This document shows positions 1 through 5,796 of a stretch of DNA of 7,297 bases, one piece after another (within the stretch, counting starts at the first letter, position 1; every line of letters starts with the position of its first letter). This DNA comes from an uncultured Kordia sp. (GTDB taxonomy: Bacteria > Bacteroidota > Bacteroidia > Flavobacteriales > Flavobacteriaceae). Location of the stretch: positions 1 to 7,297 of the forward strand of contig CAJXHW010000088.1 in assembly GCA_913054565.1 (NCBI GenBank), read 5' to 3'. The notes below the pieces were generated by a model that was not told the origin of the DNA, did no database searches, and saw only the letters and a list, made by a program, of their open reading frames with translations. The translations under genes were made by a program, and so were the position numbers.

Positions 1-1046
1 CTTTTTTAATAAAAGAAATTGAAACCTATAATTACATGTTTCAAATTCACAAAGCTATAGGCGACTCTAAGAAAGCATTAGAATATTTGGAGCTGTTTAG
101 CAAAAAAGACAAAGAACGTTTAGATCAAGAAAAGGCAAATAAAATACTAGAACTACAAACAAAGTTTGAAGTTGATAAGAATGAACTTTTAGCAGAAAAT
201 GCACTTAAAGAAAAAACCATTGCCGAGGAAAAAAGCAGACAAAACAAAAACTATTTTATTGGAGCAACATGTATAGGAATCTTAATACTGTTTTCATCAT
301 TAATGTTTTATGGAAAAAATAACGCAAAGAAAAAGGCTGAATTGATAAGTTTAGAGTTAAAAGAAACTCAAAAAAGATTAGCACTTGAAAAACAATATAG
401 ACACTCAGAATTGAAAGCATTAAAAGCACAAATGGATCCTCATTTTATTTTTAATGCCCTAAACTCTATACAAGAATATATTATTTTAAATCAGAAAAAT
501 CTTGCAAGTGATTACCTAGGCAAGTTTGCAGATTTAATGCGGAAGTATTTAAACCATAGTGACAAACGAGCTATAACATTAAGTGAAGAAGTAGATTGTT
601 TACAAATGTATTTGGAATTAGAGGCGATACGTTTTGAAGAAAAACTAGAGTATTCTATAACAGTTGATGAAACCCTAAATGCAGAAGGGATAAAAATACC
701 AACAATGCTTATTCAGCCCTATGTAGAAAACGCCTTAAAGCACGGATTGTTGCATAAAAGGAATGATAGAAAGTTGTTAATTTCTTTAAACAAATCACTT
801 GAAGACCAAGTTCTTATCTGCATTATAGAGGATAATGGGGTTGGGCGTAAAAAAGCAGAAGAGTTTAACAGTAAGAGAAGTATTTTACATAGGTCATTTG
901 CTACAAAAGCAACAGAAAGTAGGCTAAAACTATTGAATTATGGTAGGGAAAAACAAATTGGAGTAGCTTATGAAGATTTATTTGATAATGCAGAAACAGG
1001 TATAGGAACCAAAGTAATAATATCTATTCCATATAATATAGCTTAA
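1..1046 (+). CDS. Sensor histidine kinase, LytS/His_kinase family (5' partial)
   Basis: Membrane sensor kinase that should phosphorylate the LytTR regulator encoded immediately downstream. The reading frame is open from base 3 with no stop, so the true start lies left of the window. The first internal ATG is at 36, and residue numbers here count from it. Residues 1-35 look like the last TPR-type helices (ALEYLELF), followed by a charged coiled coil to about residue 70. One membrane segment covers about 73-92, then a second coiled linker. The His_kinase domain has the QMDPHFIFNALNS signature with phospho-acceptor His136. The ATPase domain shows an N-box (QPYVENALKHG, 227-237), a G1 box (EDNGVG, 265-270) and a GIGTKV G2-like motif at 322-327. 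Flavobacterial kinases of this type usually carry several TPRs before the membrane segment, probably in the missing part. The signal sensed cannot be told from the sequence. Confidence 0.94.
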   Translation, partial: FLIKEIETYNYMFQIHKAIGDSKKALEYLELFSKKDKERLDQEKANKILELQTKFEVDKNELLAENALKEKTIAEEKSRQNKNYFIGATCIGILILFSSLMFYGKNNAKKKAELISLELKETQKRLALEKQYRHSELKALKAQMDPHFIFNALNSIQEYIILNQKNLASDYLGKFADLMRKYLNHSDKRAITLSEEVDCLQMYLELEAIRFEEKLEYSITVDETLNAEGIKIPTMLIQPYVENALKHGLLHKRNDRKLLISLNKSLEDQVLICIIEDNGVGRKKAEEFNSKRSILHRSFATKATESRLKLLNYGREKQIGVAYEDLFDNAETGIGTKVIISIPYNIA

Positions 1047-1047
1047 T

Positions 1048-1797
1048 ATGAAAGCAATTATAATAGACGATGAGCGCAAAGCCAGAAACGTTTTAAAAAT
1101 TTTAATAGAAGAAAATTGTCCTAAGATTACGGAAGTTTTTGAAGCAGAAGATTTACTGTCTGGAGTAGAAATGATTAAAAAAGAACAACCACGATTGGTG
1201 TTTTTAGATATTGAAATGCCAGAGCATTCGGGGCTAGAAATACTTAATTTTATAGATAAAAAAGACTTTAATTTTGAAATTATTTTCACCACAGCCTATA
1301 GTGAATATGCAATTCAAGCTTTTCAACTTTCAGCAATAGATTACTTACTTAAACCTGTACGGCCAAAAATTGTTAAAGAAGCTGTAGATAAAGCTCTAAC
1401 CTTTATTGGTTCATCGCAAATAAGCACAAAACTAGAAGAGCTTAAAGAAAGCTTAGCAGCTACAAATTTTAGTAAAATAGGTTTGCCTTTTTCAGACGGT
1501 ATAAAATTTGTTGATTTTAAAGACATTATTATGCTTGAGGCTGATGGTATGTATACAAAAATAGCCACAACAGCATCAGAAATATTAGTAAGTAAACCTT
1601 TAAAGCATTTTGTAGAGTTATTACAAAATCAAAAACAATTCTATAAACCCCATCGTTCCTATCTTATTAATCTGTCATTTATTAAAGAATATATTAAGAA
1701 AGATGGGGGGTATATTATTATGGATAACGATAAAACAGTGTCAGTTTCAAAAGACAAAAAAGAAGAGTTTCTGAACATTGTTCAAAACATAGGATAG
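1048..1797 (+). CDS. LytTR-family response regulator
   Basis: Two-domain cytoplasmic DNA-binding regulator of 249 aa, the usual length for the LytR/AgrA family. The receiver domain (about 1-120) has acidic pocket residues D7 and D8, phospho-acceptor D54 in FLDIEMP, switch residue T82 (FTTAYSEYA) and K102 in YLLKPV, so it looks fully active. The LytTR DNA-binding domain spans about 146-245, with the typical IIMLEADGMYTKI and FYKPHRSYLINL segments. Its ATG follows the kinase stop after a single base, so the two are surely co-transcribed and form a cognate pair. LytTR proteins bind short direct repeats about one or two helical turns apart. A matching candidate lies at 1867-1897, before the next gene. 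The target is inferred from that position and is not proven. Confidence 0.96.
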   Translation: MKAIIIDDERKARNVLKILIEENCPKITEVFEAEDLLSGVEMIKKEQPRLVFLDIEMPEHSGLEILNFIDKKDFNFEIIFTTAYSEYAIQAFQLSAIDYLLKPVRPKIVKEAVDKALTFIGSSQISTKLEELKESLAATNFSKIGLPFSDGIKFVDFKDIIMLEADGMYTKIATTASEILVSKPLKHFVELLQNQKQFYKPHRSYLINLSFIKEYIKKDGGYIIMDNDKTVSVSKDKKEEFLNIVQNIG

Positions 1798-1805
1798 TCT
1801 GATTT

Positions 1806-1826
1806 AACATGTTATAAAAACATGTT
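1806..1826. repeat. Duplicated palindrome AACATGTT
   Basis: The 8-bp self-complementary word AACATGTT occurs at 1806-1813 and again at 1819-1826, a 13-bp period. The two copies could pair as a hairpin with a 5-base loop (ATAAA) just ahead of the main terminator, or could be a protein-binding site. It starts 8 bases after the regulator stop codon. Confidence 0.5.
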
Positions 1827-1829
1827 TTT

Positions 1830-1864
1830 AAACCGAATAGCGTCAATCGTTGTTCGGTTTTTTT
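1830..1864 (+). terminator. Rho-independent terminator of the kinase-regulator operon
   Basis: AAACCGAA (1830-1837) pairs with TTCGGTTT (1853-1860). The stem continues inward through TAGCG/CGTTG with two wobble pairs, giving about 13 bp and a 5-base loop (TCAAT, 1843-1847). A T-run at 1858-1864 follows. It lies 33 bases after the regulator stop and separates this operon from the exported-protein operon. Confidence 0.85.
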
Positions 1865-1866
1865 AA

Positions 1867-1897
1867 TTCAGAAACTGAAAACAGCATTTCAGAAACT
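1867..1897. promoter_or_regulatory. Candidate LytTR regulator binding site (10-bp direct repeat, 21-bp period)
   Basis: TTCAGAAACT occurs exactly at 1867-1876 and 1888-1897, a start-to-start distance of 21 bp, so both copies face the same side of the helix. Published LytTR/AgrA sites are paired ~9-bp direct repeats separated by 12-13 bp. On the minus strand the first copy reads TCAGTTTCT, which fits the general WMMGTTNRK pattern at 8 of 9 positions; the second copy fits at 6 of 9. It lies 65 bases before the start of the exported-protein operon. The repeat is seen directly; its role is inferred. Confidence 0.5.
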
Positions 1898-1925
1898 AGC
1901 AATGCTCCACAATGTTGTTAGACCG

Positions 1926-1933
1926 CATATTTG
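1926..1933 (+). promoter_or_regulatory. Weak candidate -7 element for the exported-protein operon
   Basis: CATATTTG differs by one base from the Bacteroidetes -7 consensus TAnnTTTG and would place the transcript start around 1938-1941, some 22-25 bases before the ATG at 1963. No TTG (-33) lies at the usual 17-23 bp upstream. That would suit a promoter needing an activator bound at the 1867-1897 repeat. It could also be a chance match. Confidence 0.3.
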
Positions 1934-1962
1934 CAGTACTAATCAATCATTTATAAAAGTAT

Positions 1963-3315
1963 ATGAAACAATTAACTGTAATAATAACATTTTGCTTATC
2001 AATAGTTTGTACTGCAGTATTTGGCCAAGAAAGTCAAAATGAAATTTTAGAAAATTTTGAATCAGGAAAATATTCGGTTTATAAGTTAGATGCCAAAAAG
2101 AAGTTTGTAAAAGTAAACAAAGCATGGCCTTTAGAAATCACAAAAAATGGCTCAAGCGTTTCAAAAGTATTGGTGAAAAGGGCGGGTATATTAGATGAGG
2201 TTTTTGAGGCAGATGTAGCAGGGTATCCTGCATATTTTTCGTTTAAAAATTTTCGATTATCCTTTATTAAAAACTACGCAGTTTACTATGAATGGAACGG
2301 AAAACAAGAAGCAAAAACAAAGTATATTTTAGTAAAACCAGGTGGAGGTTTTAGCGGAAAATTAGAGTCTGTAAATAAAAATATTGCTGCTTATGCAGTT
2401 GCGACATTTAAAAACCAAACTAGCGCTCGTGCAAATGTAAAAGAGCAAAAGGCAGAATTGGCTGAAGCAGAAAGACAAAAGAACTCGTTGCAAAATAAAC
2501 CTGTAACTAAAATAGATATACAATTAATATCAAAGCCTACTAAGGTAGCCCACTTTAGTGAGGCAATCAAATATGGTGTTGTTGCAACATTAAAAGACGG
2601 TACAGTATTAAAAACACCAAACTTAGGGGGTAAAATTCCATGGGAAGATTTTATACTTACAAATAAAGGTTGCAGCAATACAATAGATGAAGTAAGGGTT
2701 GATGAAAACGCAAGTAAACTACCTAATGATCAGATAACAATAAGCGTTACAGCTAAATATCATCCAATATTAAAAGCATTAAAAAATATTAGTACAACTA
2801 ATGATGTAAGTATAGTTGTAAATCAAAATGGATTTTGGGGTTGGGAGCGGCATAAACACATGACGGTTTTTCAAGGTGTAGACGGTCAGCATGCAGGAAG
2901 AGCAGACAATTTAGTTATTAAAGTTAAAACCGTAAGCCATAAACAAACGGGCTCTAAAATCAATAAAATTGAAATATATAACACTACAGATAATAAGCTT
3001 GTAGCTAGGTATAAGTTATTACCTCAAACAGAACTTATTGTAAATGCAAAAGGTGGTCAAGGTGACGATGGAAGAAAAGGCCGTAAAAGTGAAAGTGCAG
3101 GAGGTAATGGAGGTAATGGAGGTGCAGGTGGAAATATAACTCTAATAAAAGATCCTTCTGTAAGCAAGCTAAACATTACAATTAATAATTCTGGAGGTAG
3201 AGGAGGAAATGGTGGCTCACCATATTACAGCACTGGTGTAAAAGGAAACAATGGTGTTTCTGGAAGCAATGGAAGAATAATCAATCAAACAAAAAGTGTA
3301 ACACTAAAATTTTAA
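1963..3315 (+). CDS. Exported protein with Ig-like segment and glycine-rich GGx tail, function unknown
   Basis: Predicted secreted or cell-envelope protein of 450 aa that I cannot assign to a named family. A signal peptide covers residues 1-21 (MKQL, hydrophobic core, VFG before Q22). Residues 25-150 are a mixed beta-looking region, and 154-178 form a charged alanine/lysine/glutamate helix. Residues about 184-268 resemble a bacterial Ig-like fold (GVVATLKDGTVLKT, ITISVTAKYHP). A second beta-like segment follows to about 360. The tail, 364-437, is glycine-rich with GGNGGNGGAGG and GGRGGNGG blocks separated by an ITLIKDPSVSKLNITIN strand, recalling GGx-repeat adhesin or fibre tips. The last residues (SVTLKF) do not look like a typical type IX sorting domain. 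The chosen ATG is the first in frame and gives a proper signal peptide. The next exported gene starts 19 bases later, so they form an operon. Confidence 0.85.
   Translation: MKQLTVIITFCLSIVCTAVFGQESQNEILENFESGKYSVYKLDAKKKFVKVNKAWPLEITKNGSSVSKVLVKRAGILDEVFEADVAGYPAYFSFKNFRLSFIKNYAVYYEWNGKQEAKTKYILVKPGGGFSGKLESVNKNIAAYAVATFKNQTSARANVKEQKAELAEAERQKNSLQNKPVTKIDIQLISKPTKVAHFSEAIKYGVVATLKDGTVLKTPNLGGKIPWEDFILTNKGCSNTIDEVRVDENASKLPNDQITISVTAKYHPILKALKNISTTNDVSIVVNQNGFWGWERHKHMTVFQGVDGQHAGRADNLVIKVKTVSHKQTGSKINKIEIYNTTDNKLVARYKLLPQTELIVNAKGGQGDDGRKGRKSESAGGNGGNGGAGGNITLIKDPSVSKLNITINNSGGRGGNGGSPYYSTGVKGNNGVSGSNGRIINQTKSVTLKF
3100..3126 (+). repeat. 9-bp tandem repeat encoding GGN
   Basis: GGAGGTAAT is repeated exactly at 3100-3108 and 3109-3117, followed by the variant GGAGGTGCA at 3118-3126. 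The repeat is in frame (Gly-Gly-Asn, Gly-Gly-Asn, Gly-Gly-Ala) and forms the core of the glycine-rich tail. Changes in copy number would lengthen or shorten the tail without a frameshift. Confidence 0.75.
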
Positions 3316-3334
3316 TATCAAAACCAATTTAAAA

Positions 3335-4558
3335 ATGAAGAAACAATCAGTATTTACAGCTGTTTTAAGTTTGTTCCTAATGATAGGAATTAATAATACA
3401 GCAGAGGCTCAATTTAGTAAAAAGTTAAAAGCTGCAAAAAGCGCTATGAAACTTGGGAAGAAAAAAACTAGTAAAGGTGGTGGAAGTGGTAGCTTTTCTA
3501 GTTTTAATAACGAAACTGATGATTTGGGAATCACAGGAGAGTATTTTTCGTTAAATGATTCTAAAGCTTATGGATTCAGATTTGTTAAAGAGTCTGAAGG
3601 AAAAATAGTAAATAAACTACACTATTTTGAAAAAAAAGGGGATGAACCACAATTAAAACTACAGTTAAAAGAAACATATTTCACAAAACACAATGTAAAA
3701 TTGTTTTTTAAATGGATGTCTGCAAGTGCCTCTGGTTATGTAGAAGTAATTGAGGTTGCTCCTGGTGTTTTTGCACAAATAAAAAGCGATAGAAGCTTAA
3801 ACAATGCAGATCTTCCAGTGGCTTTAAATGCAAAAAGAACAGTTGTAGATATTATGGCAAAAAATAAAGCTGACTTTGATACTTGGGATATTGAAACAGG
3901 ACAGGCAAAAGTTGACATGATTTTGACAACACTTAAATCTGCTAATTCCGACAAGGTTAAAAAGAAGTTACTGCGATTTGATGCTTATAAAAATTATAAA
4001 GGGAAAATAGCGTTTGCTAAGGGAACAAACTATTTAAAAAACTCAAGGAACAACCAGCCAACAGAAAAAGTAGCAAATTTCATTACTAAAAGAGAATTAG
4101 GAGCTACAGTTGCTTACAAACCTTATTTTGAAGTGCCTTTAGCACAATCACATCCTGGAGCTTGGTTTAATGTGACTTATGAAATGAATGGGGTAAAAAC
4201 TGACAGGGAAGTGCTTAGAAAATCAAGTACTAAATTTTCAAAAAATATTCCTCAATATGATAGTGAACAAGACAAGTTCTACTGGCAATGGTCAAAAGTA
4301 TTATTAGATACATCAAATAATAGAGCAGATTACGCATTTTTAGAATTATTACGTCAGACGCAAGATAATTTAAAAGCAGGACAAACATACGATGTGAAAA
4401 TTACAGTTTGGGCATTTAAAGATGGAGAAAACATTGACCAAGTAGCTTCAAGTACAATTCAATTAGAATATACTTCAGGAGCTAATGGAACCGAAAAATT
4501 ATTATTTGACCCAGTTAAAGGGTGGGTAACAATTTTAGAAGATTATTTAGACGAATAA
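3335..4558 (+). CDS. Exported protein with cationic N-terminus and GGGSGS linker, function unknown
   Basis: Predicted exported protein of 407 aa with no family I recognise. The signal peptide is residues 1-25 (MKKQS, hydrophobic core, AEA before Q26). Mature residues 26-47 carry nine lysines and no acidic residue (SKKLKAAKSAMKLGKKK), predicted as a cationic helix that could touch membrane lipid, LPS or nucleic acid. A GGGSGS linker at 48-53 joins it to the body. The rest is soluble-looking, with an alternating alpha/beta centre and a C-terminal region (about 274-390) of probable beta-sandwich strands (GAWFNVTYEMNG, YDVKITVWAFKDG). There is no lipobox, membrane helix beyond the signal, or catalytic motif that I can see. 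It lies 19 bases after the glycine-rich protein gene, with a terminator just behind, so the two probably act together at the cell envelope. Confidence 0.85.
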   Translation: MKKQSVFTAVLSLFLMIGINNTAEAQFSKKLKAAKSAMKLGKKKTSKGGGSGSFSSFNNETDDLGITGEYFSLNDSKAYGFRFVKESEGKIVNKLHYFEKKGDEPQLKLQLKETYFTKHNVKLFFKWMSASASGYVEVIEVAPGVFAQIKSDRSLNNADLPVALNAKRTVVDIMAKNKADFDTWDIETGQAKVDMILTTLKSANSDKVKKKLLRFDAYKNYKGKIAFAKGTNYLKNSRNNQPTEKVANFITKRELGATVAYKPYFEVPLAQSHPGAWFNVTYEMNGVKTDREVLRKSSTKFSKNIPQYDSEQDKFYWQWSKVLLDTSNNRADYAFLELLRQTQDNLKAGQTYDVKITVWAFKDGENIDQVASSTIQLEYTSGANGTEKLLFDPVKGWVTILEDYLDE

Positions 4559-4573
4559 TATCTTATAAAACTT

Positions 4574-4604
4574 AAAAAAGCAGAAACTAAGTTTCTGCTT
4601 TTTT
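4574..4604 (+). terminator. Rho-independent terminator of the exported-protein operon
   Basis: A perfect 14-bp stem pairs 4574-4587 with 4591-4604 around a 3-base loop (TAA). The core is GCAGAAAC/GTTTCTGC, flanked by A6 and T6, so it could work in both directions. It starts 16 bases after the stop of the second exported-protein gene. Confidence 0.9.
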
Positions 4605-4902
4605 ACTTTTGTAAGTTTTGGGGTAAAGTTTTTTTGTGGTTAAACTTTATAGAAAACAGAATTACTTTTTGGGGAATAATTTTGTTTATCATTACTGTAA
4701 ACTTACTACCTATTTCTTGATATTTTTTATAATTTGTTGTGAACTGTCTCTTTTTTGTTGTGTAACAAAAATTATAATAGGTTATCAAATCGTTAATTAT
4801 TCGTTATATTTTTTGTCAAAGCTGTGTTTTACAATGTTATTTAATGCGTGATTCTTATTTTAATTTTTGTACCTTTAAGTACCTCTTTCAATTATTTTAA
4901 AA
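4605..4902. other. AT-rich intergenic region before comF
   Basis: About 300 bp, visibly richer in T and A than the flanking genes, with no convincing gene. It contains an 8-bp inverted repeat, TAAAGTTT (4624-4631) and AAACTTTA (4642-4649), and a short direct repeat GTACCT at 4869-4874 and 4879-4884. TAATTTTTG at 4861-4869 resembles the Bacteroidetes -7 box with one extra T and could be the comF promoter, but no TTG lies at a good distance upstream. Short open frames here on both strands translate to low-complexity F/Y/C/K/I-rich peptides and are not called. Confidence 0.5.
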
Positions 4903-5583
4903 ATGTTTAAACAGCTTATAAACCTATTTTTTCCTAAAGTTTGTGTTGGTTGTAAAAATATTTTAGTAGAGCAGGAAGAGGTTATGTGTGTGTATTGTTT
5001 ACATGAATTACCGCTCACAAACTTACATGTAAACAACTCAAAATTAATTTGTGAAGTCTTTTACGGATCGGTTGAATTGCAACACGCAACAGCATTGTTT
5101 TATTATCCCAAAAAAGGAGTAGTTAGACAGTTAATTCATCATTTAAAATATAAAAACCAAAAGCATATTAGTTGTTTTTTGGGTAAATGGTTAGGTTTTG
5201 AACTGAAAAATTGTGACTATTACAATGATATAGATGTTGTTATACCTGTACCGCTTCATAAGAAACGAATGCGTCAAAGGGGTTACAATCAAGTTGAAGG
5301 TTTTGCTAAGGAGTTGGCCTTGAACTTGGAAGCAGATTTTAATGATGTAACCCTATTGAGAAATAAAAATTCAAGTACACAAACAGTAAAAAACAGATTG
5401 ACACGTTGGAAAAATGTTCAAACGATATTTGAAGTTACAGATGTAAATACATTACAAGAAAAGCATATTTTATTGGTTGATGATGTGATTACAACAGGAG
5501 CAACCATAAAGGCCTGTGTGACAGAGCTGCAAAAAATTAAAGGTGTTAAGTTAAGTTTAGCAGTTATGGCATACACGCAATAA
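4903..5583 (+). CDS. comF: ComF family protein (phosphoribosyltransferase fold)
   Basis: ComF-type protein of 226 aa, the normal length for the family. In naturally competent bacteria ComF is a cytoplasmic protein needed for uptake of single-stranded DNA; its biochemical activity is not well settled. Residues 14-32 form the N-terminal zinc-binding motif (CVGC at C14 and C17, CVYC at C29 and C32). The phosphoribosyltransferase part has the family-typical PVPLHKKRMRQRGYNQ segment and the PRPP-binding loop VDDVITTGAT at 192-201, with both acidic residues present. The start follows an A-rich stretch (TTTTAAAA ATG) and leaves the zinc motif at the expected distance. It appears to be a single-gene unit, with terminators behind it and a gap in front. 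No other competence gene is visible in the window. Confidence 0.93.
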   Translation: MFKQLINLFFPKVCVGCKNILVEQEEVMCVYCLHELPLTNLHVNNSKLICEVFYGSVELQHATALFYYPKKGVVRQLIHHLKYKNQKHISCFLGKWLGFELKNCDYYNDIDVVIPVPLHKKRMRQRGYNQVEGFAKELALNLEADFNDVTLLRNKNSSTQTVKNRLTRWKNVQTIFEVTDVNTLQEKHILLVDDVITTGATIKACVTELQKIKGVKLSLAVMAYTQ

Positions 5584-5610
5584 TTGGTAACAATAACTTA
5601 ATAAAAAGCT

Positions 5611-5656
5611 TACATTCAATATAGTTTTCTAAACTAATATTGCAGTGTAGTTTTTT
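5611..5656 (+). terminator. Imperfect hairpin terminator after comF
   Basis: CAATATAGTTT (5617-5627) pairs with AAACTAATATTG (5631-5642) with one bulged base. Outer pairing of TACA (5611-5614) with TGTA (5646-5649) extends the stem past a small bulge. A T6 run at 5651-5656 follows. This is the first of two hairpins behind comF. Confidence 0.65.
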
Positions 5657-5685
5657 GTGGAAAATTATAATGAGTTTATTTGGGT

Positions 5686-5715
5686 AAAAGCAACGTGTAA
5701 TGCGTTGCTTTTTTT
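5686..5715 (+). terminator. Second rho-independent terminator after comF
   Basis: AAAAGCAACG (5686-5695) pairs perfectly with CGTTGCTTTT (5703-5712) around a 7-base loop, followed by T to 5715. With A's before the stem and T's after, it could also act on the minus strand. Confidence 0.85.
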
Positions 5716-5741
5716 ATACCTGGCAATTTAACTTGCTTTGA

Positions 5742-5772
5742 TTGACAAATGATTAAATATGTTGTTAATTTG
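5742..5772 (+). promoter_or_regulatory. Candidate Bacteroidetes promoter of the lipoprotein gene
   Basis: TTG at 5742-5744 and TTAATTTG at 5765-5772 (one mismatch to TAnnTTTG) are separated by 20 bp, within the spacing known for Flavobacterium promoters. The transcript would start near 5778, about 20 bases before the ATG at 5797. It lies directly after the comF terminators, supporting a separate transcription unit. Confidence 0.45.
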
Positions 5773-5796
5773 TATCTCGTTATACTCATAACTCAA

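Noticed and set aside
978..1292. 104-codon minus-strand open frame across the kinase/regulator junction
   Set aside because: Lies opposite two firmly identified genes and has no family features.
2391..2678. 95-codon minus-strand open frame
   Set aside because: Shadow of the exported Ig-like protein gene, which has a signal peptide and a consistent frame.
3100..3270. Glycine-codon repeats as a possible CRISPR or satellite array
   Set aside because: Units are in frame, 9 bp, imperfect and without spacers; they are explained by the protein sequence.
4603..4788. 61-codon open frame on the minus strand
   Set aside because: Overlaps the terminator T-run and AT-rich gap; composition is random K/I/N/Y-rich with no recognisable motif.
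4636..4851. 71-codon open frame on the + strand, hydrophobic
   Set aside because: Its product is a low-complexity F/Y/C/L/I mix expected from AT-rich non-coding DNA, with no start context or domain signal.
5742..5747. TTGACA as a classical sigma-70 -35 box
   Set aside because: Bacteroidetes primary sigma factors use a different consensus, and no TATAAT lies at 16-18 bp; only its TTG is used in the promoter call.
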